Of a stretch of DNA of 64,000 nt, positions 42,270-51,185 are shown in pieces (position 1 is the first letter of the stretch; each line of letters opens with the position of its first letter). Made by a program: the position numbers and the translations under genes. Location of the stretch: the NCBI RefSeq assembly GCF_019049285.1, contig NZ_JAGMUL010000033.1, forward strand, positions 1 through 64,000. The letters run 5' to 3'. The DNA is from Streptomyces sp. AC550_RSS872. GTDB lineage: Bacteria; Actinomycetota; Actinomycetes; Streptomycetales; Streptomycetaceae. A model generated the notes under the pieces. It was not told the DNA's origin. It made no database searches and saw nothing but the letters and a program-made list of their open reading frames with translations.

Positions 42270-44338
42270 GCACACCCTTCCCCTTCACAGCCGTGGTCGG
42301 CCAGGACGACCTGCGGCTGGCGCTGCTGCTGAACGCCGTGTCACCGGCGGTCGGCGGCGTGCTGGTGCGCGGCGAGAAGGGCACCGCCAAGTCCACGGCC
42401 GTACGGGCGCTTTCGGCGCTGATGCCGGAGGTCCCCGTCGTCCCCGGGTGCCGTTTCTCGTGCGACCCCGCGCGGCCGGACCCCGGGTGCCCGGACGGAC
42501 CGCACGAGCCGGGAGCGGGGGTCGATCGGCCTGCCCGCATGGTCGAGCTGCCCGTCGGCGCCTCCGAGGACCGGCTGGTGGGCGCGTTGGACATCGAGCG
42601 GGCGCTGGCGGAGGGCGTGAAGGCCTTCGAGCCCGGCCTGCTCGCCGACGCGCACCGCGGAATCCTGTACGTCGACGAGGTCAACCTCCTCCACGACCAC
42701 CTGGTCGACCTGCTCCTCGACGCGGCCGCGATGGGCGCGTCGTACGTCGAGCGGGAGGGCGTCTCCGTACGGCACGCCTCGAAGTTCCTCCTCGTCGGCA
42801 CCATGAACCCCGAAGAGGGCGAGCTGCGGCCGCAGTTGCTCGACCGGTTCGGGCTGACCGTCGAGGTCGCCGCCTCGCGGGAGCCCGACCAGCGGGTGGA
42901 GGTCGTGCGGCGGCGTCTCGCCTACGACGACGACCCGGCCGGTTTCGCCGCGCGCTGGGCGGACGACGAGGCCGAGGTACGTCAACGTATCGCTGCGGCA
43001 CGGGAGTTGCTGCCGTCGGTGCGGCTCGGTGACGGGGCGCTGCGGCAGATCGCGGCGACCTGTGCCGCGTTCGAGGTGGACGGGATGCGGGCCGACATCG
43101 TGATGGCGCGTACGGCGACCGCGCTGGCCGCGTGGGCCGGGCGGACCGATGTGCTCGCCGAGGACGTCCGGCAGGCGGCGCTGCTCGCGCTGCCGCACCG
43201 CAGGCGGCGTAATCCCTTCGACGCTCCGGGACTCGACGAGGACAAGCTCGACGAGACGCTGGAGGAGTTCGCCGGCGACGAGAGCCAGAACGACGCGGAC
43301 AACGAGAACGACGAGGATCCCGATCCGGACGGGCCCGGCGGGGGCGGCGGGCAGCCGCCTTCCGGGCCGGAGGGGCCGGACGGGCCGCAGGGGCCGCAGG
43401 GGCCGCAGGGGCCGCAGAGCGGTGACGCGGGCGCGCCTCCCGAGGCCGGGGAGGGCGGGCAGCCGCAGGCTCCCGGTGCCGGGGAGCAGCAACCGGTGCG
43501 GGCCTCGGAGCCCTTCCGGACCAAGGCGCTCAGCGTGCCCGGTCTCGGCGAGGGTGCGGCGGGGCGGCGTTCGCGGGCGCGGACCGAGCACGGACGGACG
43601 ACCGGGGCGCGACGGCCCCGAGGGGCGCTGACCAAGCTGCACCTGGCCGCCACCGTGCACGCGGCCGCCCCGCATCAGCGGACGCGGGGGCGGTCGGGAC
43701 CGGGACTGGTCGTACGGCGCGACGATCTGCGGCAGGCGACCCGGGAAGGGCGCGAGGGGAACCTCGTGCTGTTCGTCGTCGACGCCTCGGGGTCGATGGC
43801 GGCGCGGCAGCGGATGAGCGCCGTGAAGGGTGCGGTGCTGTCGCTGCTGCTGGATGCCTACCAGCGGCGGGACAAGGTGGGGCTGGTGACGTTCCGGGGG
43901 ACGAGCGCGGACGTGGCACTGCCGCCGACCTCGTCGGTGGACGCGGCGGCGGCCCGGCTGGAGTCGCTGCCGACCGGGGGGCGTACCCCGCTCGCGGCCG
44001 GGCTGCTCAAGGCACACGAGGTGCTGCGGGTGGAGCGGCTGCGGGATCCGGCGCGCCGGGCCCTGGTCGTGGTGGTGACCGACGGGCGGGCCACCGGCGG
44101 GACGGAACCGGTCGCCCTCGCCGGGCGGGCCGCGCGGCTGTTCGCCGCCGAGGGGATCGCGTCCGTGGTCGTCGACTGCGAGGCCGGCTACGTGCGGCTG
44201 GGGCTCGCCGGGCAGCTCGCGGGTGAGCTGGGTGGTACGGCGGTGACGCTGGACGAGTTGCGGGCGGACTCGATCGCCGGCCTCGTCAGGGATGTTCAGG
44301 GTGGATCGCAGGGTGGATCGAACAGGAGGGCCGCGTAA
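42266..44338 (+). CDS. ChlI/ChlD-fused magnesium/cobalt chelatase-like protein
   Basis: 690 aa. Residues 1-330 are an AAA+ module: Walker A GEKGTAKSTAV and ADAHRGILYVDEVNLL, LLVGTMNPEEGELRPQLLDRFG. A disordered linker (about 340-430) is acidic then rich in GPQ/GPEGP repeats, and residues 480-690 form a von Willebrand A domain with MIDAS DASGSMAARQRM. It supplies the I and D motor functions; the large CobN-like subunit is not in this window. Coupled to cobQ and cobO. Confidence 0.88.
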   Translation: MSTPFPFTAVVGQDDLRLALLLNAVSPAVGGVLVRGEKGTAKSTAVRALSALMPEVPVVPGCRFSCDPARPDPGCPDGPHEPGAGVDRPARMVELPVGASEDRLVGALDIERALAEGVKAFEPGLLADAHRGILYVDEVNLLHDHLVDLLLDAAAMGASYVEREGVSVRHASKFLLVGTMNPEEGELRPQLLDRFGLTVEVAASREPDQRVEVVRRRLAYDDDPAGFAARWADDEAEVRQRIAAARELLPSVRLGDGALRQIAATCAAFEVDGMRADIVMARTATALAAWAGRTDVLAEDVRQAALLALPHRRRRNPFDAPGLDEDKLDETLEEFAGDESQNDADNENDEDPDPDGPGGGGGQPPSGPEGPDGPQGPQGPQGPQSGDAGAPPEAGEGGQPQAPGAGEQQPVRASEPFRTKALSVPGLGEGAAGRRSRARTEHGRTTGARRPRGALTKLHLAATVHAAAPHQRTRGRSGPGLVVRRDDLRQATREGREGNLVLFVVDASGSMAARQRMSAVKGAVLSLLLDAYQRRDKVGLVTFRGTSADVALPPTSSVDAAAARLESLPTGGRTPLAAGLLKAHEVLRVERLRDPARRALVVVVTDGRATGGTEPVALAGRAARLFAAEGIASVVVDCEAGYVRLGLAGQLAGELGGTAVTLDELRADSIAGLVRDVQGGSQGGSNRRAA

Positions 44339-44946
44339 TGCCGCAGGGACAGCCGAGTGTGGTGCCGGACGATGGACTGACGACTCGTCAGCGTCGTAAT
44401 CGGCCGCTGGTGATGGTGCACACCGGGGTGGGCAAGGGAAAGTCCACCGCGGCCTTCGGGATGGCGCTGCGCGCCTGGAACCAGGGGTGGCCGATCGGGG
44501 TGTTCCAGTTCGTCAAGTCGGCGAAGTGGAAGGTCGGCGAGGAGAACGCGCTGCGGGTGCTGGGCGCCAGCGGCGAGGGCGGCACCGTCGACTGGCACAA
44601 GATGGGCGAGGGCTGGTCATGGGTGCAGCGTGAGCTCCAGGGCGACAACCTCAGCAACGAGGAGAAGGCGCGGGAGGGCTGGGAGCAGGTCAAGCGGGAC
44701 CTGGCCGCCGAGTCGTACAAGCTCTACGTCCTCGACGAGTTCGCCTATCCGCTGCACTGGGGCTGGGTCGACCTCGACGAGGTGATCGACGTGCTGCGCG
44801 ACCGGCCCGGGACCCAGCATGTCGTCATCACCGGGCGCAACGCTCCCGACAAGCTCCTCGACTTCGCCGACCTCGTGACCGACATGTCCAAGGTCAAGCA
44901 CCCCATGGACGCCGGGCAGAAGGGGCAGCGAGGTATCGAGTGGTGA
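44338..44946 (+). CDS. cobO: cob(I)yrinic acid a,c-diamide adenosyltransferase
   Basis: 202 aa. P-loop GVGKGKSTA (30-38) close to the N-terminus, VFQFVKSAKWKVGEENAL, and LYVLDEFAYPLHWGWVD are the CobO/CobA (BtuR) markers. Transfers the adenosyl group of ATP to the cobalt. Start ATG shares one base with the preceding TAA. Confidence 0.95.
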   Translation: MPQGQPSVVPDDGLTTRQRRNRPLVMVHTGVGKGKSTAAFGMALRAWNQGWPIGVFQFVKSAKWKVGEENALRVLGASGEGGTVDWHKMGEGWSWVQRELQGDNLSNEEKAREGWEQVKRDLAAESYKLYVLDEFAYPLHWGWVDLDEVIDVLRDRPGTQHVVITGRNAPDKLLDFADLVTDMSKVKHPMDAGQKGQRGIEW

Positions 44947-46460
44947 TGCCCTCGTCCTCGTCCTCGCCCGCTTCCGTGCCCCGGTTGGTCATCGCCGCGC
45001 CGTCGTCCGGCAGCGGCAAGACCACCGTCGCCACGGGGTTGATGGCCGCGCTCGCCGCGCGGGGGCTCGCCGTGTCCCCGCACAAGGTGGGGCCGGACTA
45101 CATCGACCCCGGGTACCACGCGCTCGCCACCGGGCGGGTGGGGCGGAACCTCGACGCGTATCTGTGCGGGCCCGAGCTGGTGGGGCCGTTGTTCCTGCAC
45201 GGGGCGCGGGGCTGCGACATCGCGGTCGTCGAGGGGGTCATGGGGATGTTCGACGGGGCCGCGGGGCAGGGGGAGCTGGCGTCCACCGCGCATGTGGCGA
45301 AGCTGCTGCGGGCGCCGGTGGTGCTGGTGGTCGACGCGTCGTCGCAGTCGCGGTCGGTGGCGGCGCTGGTGCACGGGTTCGTGTCCTGGGATCCGGAGGT
45401 GCGGGTCGGGGGTGTGATCCTGAACAAGGTCGCCTCCGATCGGCACGAGGAGTTGTTGCGGGAGGGGTTGGAGTCTGCCGGGGTGCCGGTGCTGGGGGTG
45501 TTGCGGCGGACGGCTCAGGTGGATACGCCGTCGCGGCATCTGGGGTTGGTGCCGGTCGCCGAGCGGCGGGCCGCTGCGGTGGATGCGGTGGGGGCGATGG
45601 CCGCGCAGGTGCGGGACGGGTGTGATCTGGAGGCGTTGGTCTCGCTGGCGCGGAGTGCGGGGGCGTTGGCGTGTGCTGGGTGGGATGCGGCTGAGGTCCT
45701 GGCTTCCTCGCCCCCGCCGCCCCTACCCGTCCCATCCCTGGGGGCTGCCGCCCCCAGACCCCCGCATCGGCCCTTCGGGCCTCGTCCTCAAACGCCGGAC
45801 GGGCTGGAAGAACCGGCCGGGCTGGAAGAAACAGACGGGCTGAAGCAAGTTGTCGCCGTCGCCGGTGGGCCCGCCTTCACCTTTTCCTACGCCGAGCACA
45901 CCGAGCTGCTCGCCGCGGCCGGGGCCGTCGTCGTTCCCTTCGATCCGTTGCGGGACGAGCAACTGCCGGACGGGACGCGGGGGTTGGTGATCGGGGGCGG
46001 GTTTCCGGAGGTGTATGCGGCCGAGCTGTCGGCCAATGAGCCGCTGCGCAAGGCCATCGGGGAGTTCGCGCTGAGCGGGGCTCCGGTCGCGGCCGAGTGT
46101 GCGGGGTTGCTGTATCTGTGCCGGGAGCTGGACGGGCGGCCGATGTGCGGGGTGCTCGACGCCGGGGCTCGGATGTCGGAGCGGCTGACGCTCGGCTACC
46201 GGGACGCGGTGGCCGTGAGTGACAGTGTGCTCGCGGTGGCCGGGACGCGGATGCGGGGGCACGAGTTTCATCGGACGGTCGTGGAGCCCGGGGCGGGGGA
46301 GCTGCCCGCCTGGGGGATGCGGCTGCCGCAGAAGCGGGTCGAGGGGTTCGTGCGGCGCGGGGTGCACGCCAGCTATCTGCACACGCACTGGGCGGCCGAG
46401 CCCGGTGTCGCCCGGCGGTTCGTGGCGAGGTGCCGTACCGCGGACGGGGTCGCCCGGTGA
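44946..46460 (+). CDS. cobB: cobyrinate a,c-diamide synthase with a repeat-derived insert
   Basis: 504 aa. Amidates cobyrinic (or hydrogenobyrinic) acid at a and c. N-terminal P-loop domain APSSGSGKTTVA (20-31), PHKVGPDYIDPGYH; C-terminal triad glutaminase with Cys385 (AAECAGLL) and His in the terminal MRGHEFHRT block. Residues about 252-300 are a foreign-looking segment (SSPPPPLPVPSLGAAAP..., then GLEEPAGLEETDGLK) encoded by repeat B, between the two domains; it keeps the frame. ATG start shares a base with cobO TGA. Confidence 0.93.
   Translation: MPSSSSSPASVPRLVIAAPSSGSGKTTVATGLMAALAARGLAVSPHKVGPDYIDPGYHALATGRVGRNLDAYLCGPELVGPLFLHGARGCDIAVVEGVMGMFDGAAGQGELASTAHVAKLLRAPVVLVVDASSQSRSVAALVHGFVSWDPEVRVGGVILNKVASDRHEELLREGLESAGVPVLGVLRRTAQVDTPSRHLGLVPVAERRAAAVDAVGAMAAQVRDGCDLEALVSLARSAGALACAGWDAAEVLASSPPPPLPVPSLGAAAPRPPHRPFGPRPQTPDGLEEPAGLEETDGLKQVVAVAGGPAFTFSYAEHTELLAAAGAVVVPFDPLRDEQLPDGTRGLVIGGGFPEVYAAELSANEPLRKAIGEFALSGAPVAAECAGLLYLCRELDGRPMCGVLDAGARMSERLTLGYRDAVAVSDSVLAVAGTRMRGHEFHRTVVEPGAGELPAWGMRLPQKRVEGFVRRGVHASYLHTHWAAEPGVARRFVARCRTADGVAR
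45703..45847. repeat. dispersed repeat B inside cobB, with an 18-bp tandem tail
   Basis: CGCCCCCGCCGCCCCTACCC, a CTGGGGGCTGCCGCCCCCAG dyad, CCTCGTCCTCAAACGCCGGA and CGGGCTGGAA follow the same order as at 54971-55073. The tail then repeats CGGGCTGGAAGAA-type units three times with an 18-base period (45797-45847). Total length is a multiple of three minus nothing visible: cobB stays in frame. Confidence 0.85.
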
Positions 46461-46945
46461 GAACGGACACGGTCGGGGAGCTCGTGGTGGGTGTCGGCGC
46501 CTCGAAGGGCGTCCCCGTCGGCGAGATCCTCGCCCTGATCGAGGGCGCCCTCGGCGACCGGGGCCTCTCCCCCGCGTCCCTCACCGAGCTCGCCACGGTC
46601 GAAGCCAAGGCCGGCGAACCCGGCATCGTCCGGGCCGCCGCGCTCCTCGGCGTCCCCCTCGTCACCTACTCCGCCGACGCGCTGGCCGCCGTCGACGTCC
46701 CCCACCCCTCCGACGCGTCCCTCGCCGCGACCGGCACCCGCTCGGTCGCCGAGGCGGCCGCCCTCGCGCGCGGCGGGGAACTCCTCGTACCGAAGCGGAA
46801 GTCGGAGCGCGCCGACGGACGGCCGGCGAGGGCGACCTGTGCCGTCGTACGGCGTCCCGGGCCGGACGGCCGACATGATGACCGCGCCGCCGCAGGCGAC
46901 GTCCTGCCGCACCACCCCGTTCCGCCCTCCGAGGAGTCGTCGTGA
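46457..46945 (+). CDS. cobalamin biosynthesis protein, CobE/CbiG C-terminal type
   Basis: 162 aa. LVVGVGASKGVPVGEILALIEGAL and LATVEAKAGEPGIVRAAALLGVPLVTYSADALA, with SVAEAAALARGG, are the CobE/GbiG_C motifs. The family has an accessory role in ring contraction/precorrin handling. The last ~45 residues diverge from the family. GTG start overlaps the cobB stop by 4 bases. Confidence 0.85.
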   Translation: MRTDTVGELVVGVGASKGVPVGEILALIEGALGDRGLSPASLTELATVEAKAGEPGIVRAAALLGVPLVTYSADALAAVDVPHPSDASLAATGTRSVAEAAALARGGELLVPKRKSERADGRPARATCAVVRRPGPDGRHDDRAAAGDVLPHHPVPPSEESS

Positions 46946-47721
46946 CCACTGAGCCGCCCGCCCTGCTCATCGCCGGTCAGGGCACCCGGGACGAGGCCGG
47001 GGCCGAGGCGTTCCGTGACGTCGTACGGGAGTTGGGGCGCCGCCACCCCGAGCTGCCCGTCTCGGGCGGCTTCCTCGCGCTCTCCTCGCCGCCGCTGGGC
47101 GAGGCCGTCGCGGAGCTGGTCGAGCGGGGTGTACGGCGGTTCGCCGCCGTGCCGCTGATGCTGGTGCCCGCCGGGCACGCCAAGGGTGACATCCCGGCCG
47201 CGCTGGCTCACGAGAAGGAGCGGCACCCCGGGATCTCGTACACCTGCGGCCGCCCGCTGGGCCCGCATCCCGCGCTGCTGTCCGTACTGGAGCGGCGGCT
47301 GGACGACGCGCTCGGCTCCGCGGGGCGCACGCCGGGGGACCGGGCCGAGGTGACCGTGCTGCTGGTCGGGCGGGGCTCGACCGACCCGGAAACCAACGCC
47401 GAGGTGCACAGGGCGGCGCGGCTGTTGTGGGAGGGGCGCGGTTTCGCGGGCGTGGAGACGGCGTTCGGGTCGCTGGCGGCGCCTGATGTGCCGAGCGGTC
47501 TCGACCGGTGCGTGAAGCTGGGCGCGCGGCGGATCGTCGTGCTGCCGTACTTCCTGTTCCCGGGCGTCCTGCCGGACCGGGTGCGCGATCGGGCCGAGGG
47601 GTGGGCGGCGGCGCATCCGGAGATCGAGGTGCGGTCGGCGGACGTCCTCGGTCCGGTGCCGGAGCTGCTGGATCTGGTGATGGAGCGGTACGAGGAGGCG
47701 GCACTCTCCCATGCACACTGA
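46942..47721 (+). CDS. cbiX: sirohydrochlorin cobaltochelatase-like protein (CbiX)
   Basis: 259 aa with two CbiX repeats: IAGQGTRDEAGAEAF...VPLMLVPAGHAKGDIPAAL and LLVGRGSTDPETNAEV...VVLPYFLFPGVLPDR. His in AGHAKGD is a metal-insertion ligand. Inserts cobalt early, in the route that does not need CobNST. GTG coupled to the preceding gene; overlaps cobC by 11 bases. Confidence 0.9.
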   Translation: MTTEPPALLIAGQGTRDEAGAEAFRDVVRELGRRHPELPVSGGFLALSSPPLGEAVAELVERGVRRFAAVPLMLVPAGHAKGDIPAALAHEKERHPGISYTCGRPLGPHPALLSVLERRLDDALGSAGRTPGDRAEVTVLLVGRGSTDPETNAEVHRAARLLWEGRGFAGVETAFGSLAAPDVPSGLDRCVKLGARRIVVLPYFLFPGVLPDRVRDRAEGWAAAHPEIEVRSADVLGPVPELLDLVMERYEEAALSHAH

Positions 47722-48772
47722 AGCGCACGATCTTCGGCATCACGGTGACGCCGAGGTCCGTGACGACGGTTCGGCACTCGTCGACCTCGCCGTGAACGTC
47801 CGCGCGGACACGCCGCCCGCATGGCTGCGGGAGCGGATCGCCGCCTCGCTGGGCTCGCTCGCGGCCTACCCGGACGGGCGGGCGGCGCGGGCGGCGGTCG
47901 CGGCGCGGCACGGGCTGCCGGCGGAGCGGGTGCTGTTGACGGCGGGGGCGGCGGAGGCGTTCGTGCTGCTGGCGCGGGCGCTGAAGGTGCTGCGGCCGGT
48001 CGTCGTGCACCCGCAGTTCACGGAGCCGGAGGCGGCGCTGCGGGACGCGGGGCACAGCGTCGACCGGGTGCTGCTGCGGGAGGAGGACGGCTTCCGCCTC
48101 GACCCGGCGGCCGTCCCCGAGGACGCCGACCTCGTGGTCATCGGCAATCCCACCAACCCGACGTCCGTGCTGCACCCCGCCGCCGCCCTCGCCGGACTCG
48201 CCCGTCCCGGACGGACGTTGGTCGTGGACGAGGCGTTCATGGACGCGGTGCCGGGTGAGCGGGAGGCGTTGGCGGGGCGGACGGACGTGCCGGGTCTGGT
48301 GGTGCTGCGCAGCCTGACCAAGACGTGGGGGCTGGCCGGGCTGCGGATCGGCTATGTCCTCGCCGCGCCGGAGACCATCGCCGAACTGGAGCGCGCCCAG
48401 CCCCTGTGGCCCGTCTCCACACCCGCGCTCGCCGCCGCCGAGGCCTGCGTGGCACCGCAGGCCCTGGCGGAGGCGGCTCACGCGGCCCACCGCATCGCCG
48501 CCGACCGGGCCCATCTCGTCGCCGGCCTTGGCGAGTTCGCCTCGCTCGGGCTCCGGGTCGTCCAGCCCGCGGAGGGTCCCTTCGTCCTCGTACGACTGCC
48601 GAGGGCGGCCGGCGTACGGCACCATCTGCGCGACCTCGGGTTCGCGGTGCGGCGCGGGGACACCTTCCCCGGACTGGGCGAGGAGTGGCTGCGGTTGGCG
48701 GTGCGGGACCGGGGGACGGTCAACCGGCTCCTGCGGGCGCTGGACCAGGCGATGGCTCTGGCGCGTCGCTGA
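47711..48772 (+). CDS. cobC: CobC-type PLP-dependent threonine-phosphate decarboxylase-like protein
   Basis: 353 aa, aminotransferase fold type I. LTAGAAEAFVLLARAL, VIGNPTNPTS, VVDEAFMD and the PLP lysine in RSLTKTWGLAGLRIGY are present. In cobalamin synthesis the CobC/CobD-type enzyme makes aminopropanol phosphate, the substrate for the CbiB enzyme at the head of this operon. Last gene; overlaps cbiX. Confidence 0.9.
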   Translation: MHTEAHDLRHHGDAEVRDDGSALVDLAVNVRADTPPAWLRERIAASLGSLAAYPDGRAARAAVAARHGLPAERVLLTAGAAEAFVLLARALKVLRPVVVHPQFTEPEAALRDAGHSVDRVLLREEDGFRLDPAAVPEDADLVVIGNPTNPTSVLHPAAALAGLARPGRTLVVDEAFMDAVPGEREALAGRTDVPGLVVLRSLTKTWGLAGLRIGYVLAAPETIAELERAQPLWPVSTPALAAAEACVAPQALAEAAHAAHRIAADRAHLVAGLGEFASLGLRVVQPAEGPFVLVRLPRAAGVRHHLRDLGFAVRRGDTFPGLGEEWLRLAVRDRGTVNRLLRALDQAMALARR

Positions 48773-48844
48773 GCCCGGCCGGCACGCGCTCCACGGTTGA
48801 CCGGGCTGTTGACCGAGGGGCCCTCTGGAGCCTCCCCCGCGAGG

Positions 48845-49777
48845 TCAGCTCCTGCCGCGCCGCGCCAGGACCACCGCTCCCCCGCCCGCGAGGAGCAGGG
48901 CCACCGCGCCGCCCGCGATGTACGGCGTCATCGAGTTGCCGCCGGTCTCGGCGAGACCCTCGTCGCCGGACTCGCCCTGGGGCTTCACGTCACCGGCCGA
49001 ACCGGCTCCCGGGTCGGTGCTGGGACCGGCGCTCGGGTCGGCCTCCTGCGCGGGCTCGGCCGGGCTCTCACAGGTCGCCTCGGCCAGCGTCAGGGTGCCC
49101 TGGACGTCGGCCACGTTCAGCTTCAACGGGTTGACGGACACCTTGAGTTCGAGGGCGGTGGCGGCGGCCGTCCGTGAGGTCTCCTCCGTCTTGGCGTAGT
49201 CGAGGCGCACGTCGCCCACGCCGGGCACCTTGACGTTCGTGGTGCCGCCGGCGGTCAGGGTGACCTTCTTGCCCAGGACGGTGACGTCGCCGAGCAGGTT
49301 GGAGGTGGCCGTCGGCGCCTTCCCTGCCTCGCAGGTCGCCTTGGAGGTGACCTGGCCGACCTCGATGAGGGAGAGCAACGGCAGACCGGGGACGTGGACC
49401 TTGGCGTGGGCGAGGTGGGTGTACCCCTCGGCCTTGCCGTCCGCGACCGTGGCCTTCGACTGGGCGACCTCGGCGTTCAGCACACTGAAGGGCCGGCCGC
49501 CGTCGACGCCGTTCAACTCGGCGGTGAGCGTGGCCTTCTCGGCGCTCTGCGGCGCCTGCACTTCGTTGAGGGAGACCGCGAGCGGGACGTTCACGGTCTT
49601 GTTGAGCAGGGAGACGTCGAGCCCGGTACGGAGCACGACGGCGCTCGCGCGACCCTCGTCACCGGTCGCGTGCGCGGTGCCCGCGGTGCCCAGGGCCGCG
49701 GGACCGGCGGCCAGGGCGGTGGCCGTCGCGACGGTGGCGAGACGGCGTGCGGGCAGGCGGAAGTTCTTGCCGTTCAA
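48845..49777 (-). CDS. SCO1860-like LAETG-anchored surface protein
   Basis: 310 aa. Signal peptide 1-37 (…GTAHA). Repetitive beta-rich body (V/T/L/A-rich, two Cys), then an Ala/Pro/Glu/Asp-rich stalk (240-270), the sortase motif LAETG (275-279), a hydrophobic helix (285-304) and the RRGRS tail. It is therefore a substrate of a Streptomyces LAxTG sortase and covalently attached to the wall. TTG 49777 is the likely start; no ATG or GTG occurs in a better position. Convergent with cobC. Confidence 0.85.
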   Translation of the reverse strand: MNGKNFRLPARRLATVATATALAAGPAALGTAGTAHATGDEGRASAVVLRTGLDVSLLNKTVNVPLAVSLNEVQAPQSAEKATLTAELNGVDGGRPFSVLNAEVAQSKATVADGKAEGYTHLAHAKVHVPGLPLLSLIEVGQVTSKATCEAGKAPTATSNLLGDVTVLGKKVTLTAGGTTNVKVPGVGDVRLDYAKTEETSRTAAATALELKVSVNPLKLNVADVQGTLTLAEATCESPAEPAQEADPSAGPSTDPGAGSAGDVKPQGESGDEGLAETGGNSMTPYIAGGAVALLLAGGGAVVLARRGRS

Positions 49778-50025
49778 GGTGGGGACCCCCAGGGGAGACT
49801 TGCTCGGGACCCGGCAAGAATCGCGTACCGAGAGTGAACAGTCAGCAATCCGCCCGGACTTCACTCCTCCGTGGGGTTTCCGTGAACTTTTTCGAATCGC
49901 GCGGCACGGGTGTTCCATGCTTTCACCGTCGCACCGGCGTCTTTCCGAATATGCGGGTTGACGCCCCGGAGCGCGAGACGGCGCGCACGACGGCCACCGC
50001 GGGGTTCCGTCACGATCCGTAACGT

Positions 50026-50057
50026 CCCGTCGTCCCGTCGCCCCGTCGCCCCGTCGA
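50026..50057. repeat. 8-bp tandem repeat, four units
   Basis: CCCGTCGT, CCCGTCGC, CCCGTCGC, CCCGTCGA in direct succession, ending 3 bases before the amidohydrolase stop. The 282-base gap 49778-50059 holds nothing else recognisable beyond this. Confidence 0.7.
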
Positions 50058-50059
50058 GG

Positions 50060-51151
50060 TCAGCCGACGACCCGCCCGTTCAGCACCACCCGCCGGGGCG
50101 CCGCCAGCACCCGTACGTCCGCCCGCGGGTCGGACTCGTACACCACGAGGTCGGCCGCGGCGCCCTCCTCCAGGCCGGGGCGGCCTAGCCAGGTCCGGGC
50201 CGACCAGGTCGTCGCCGCGAGGGCCTCGACCGCGGGGATGCCGGCGGTGACCAGTTCCTCCACCTCGGCGGCCACCAGGCCGTGCGGCAGGGTGCCGCCC
50301 GCGTCGGTGCCGACGAAGACCGGGATGCCGGCGTCGTAGGCGGAGCGGACGGTGTCGTAGCGGCGTTCGTGGAGCCGGCGCATATGGGCGGACCAGCGGG
50401 GGTACTTGGACTCACCGCCGTCGGCCAGGTTGGGGAAGGTCGCGATGTTCACGAGGGTGGGGACGATGGCGACGCCACGCTCGACGAAGAGGGGGATCAG
50501 GTCCTCCGTCAGCCCGGTGGCGTGCTCGATGCAGTCGATGCCCGCCTCGACGAGGTCGCGCAGGGAACTCTCGGCAAAGCAGTGCGCGGTGACCCGGGCG
50601 CCCAGGCGGTGGGCCTCGGCGATGCCCGCCTCGACCGCGTCCCGCGGCCAGGTCGGTGCGAGGTCCCCGAGGTCGCGGTCGATCCAGTCGCCGACCAGCT
50701 TGACCCAGCCGTCGCCGCGGCGGGCCTCCTGGGCGACATGGGCGACGAGGTCCTCCGGTTCGATCTCGTGGGCGTAGCCGCGGATGTAGCGGCGGGTGCG
50801 GGCGATGTGCCGGCCGGCCCTGATGATCTTCGGCAGGTCCTCGCGGTCGTCGACCCAGCGGGTGTCGGAGGGCGAGCCGGCGTCGCGGATGAGCAGGGTG
50901 CCGGCGTCGCGGTCGGTCAGCGCCTGCTTCTCGGCCACGTCGTCGTCGACGGGACCGTGCGGGCCGAGCCCGACATGGCAGTGCGCGTCGACCAGGCCGG
51001 GGAGGGCCCAGCCCTCGACGGTCCGGACGTCGCGGCCACCCACGGGACGGTCGTACGAGATCCGGCCGTCGACCACCCACAGCTCGTCCCGGACGTCCTG
51101 CGGACCGACGAGGACCCGGCCCTTCACGTGCAGCACCGCGCGTTCGCTCAT
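50060..51151 (-). CDS. metal-dependent amidohydrolase
   Basis: 363 aa. DAHCHVG near 55 (first metal pair), a carboxylated-type Lys in DGWVKLVGDW, TAHCFAESSL and EHATGL, and Asp in GTDAGGTLPHG form the two-metal site of the amidohydrolase superfamily. The beta-sandwich ends (LHVKGRVLVG ... ADLVVYESDPRADV) fit imidazolonepropionase/prolidase-like members. Substrate unknown. Confidence 0.88.
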   Translation of the reverse strand: MSERAVLHVKGRVLVGPQDVRDELWVVDGRISYDRPVGGRDVRTVEGWALPGLVDAHCHVGLGPHGPVDDDVAEKQALTDRDAGTLLIRDAGSPSDTRWVDDREDLPKIIRAGRHIARTRRYIRGYAHEIEPEDLVAHVAQEARRGDGWVKLVGDWIDRDLGDLAPTWPRDAVEAGIAEAHRLGARVTAHCFAESSLRDLVEAGIDCIEHATGLTEDLIPLFVERGVAIVPTLVNIATFPNLADGGESKYPRWSAHMRRLHERRYDTVRSAYDAGIPVFVGTDAGGTLPHGLVAAEVEELVTAGIPAVEALAATTWSARTWLGRPGLEEGAAADLVVYESDPRADVRVLAAPRRVVLNGRVVG

Positions 51152-51185
51152 GAGTGCACCCTAATGACCGGGCCCCGATGACCGG

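Noticed and set aside
45790..45847. CRISPR-like array from the 18-bp units
   Set aside because: Units are contiguous, in frame and without spacers.
40758..48772. Horizontal acquisition of the cobalamin operon
   Set aside because: Base composition, codon use and gene overlaps match the rest of the window.
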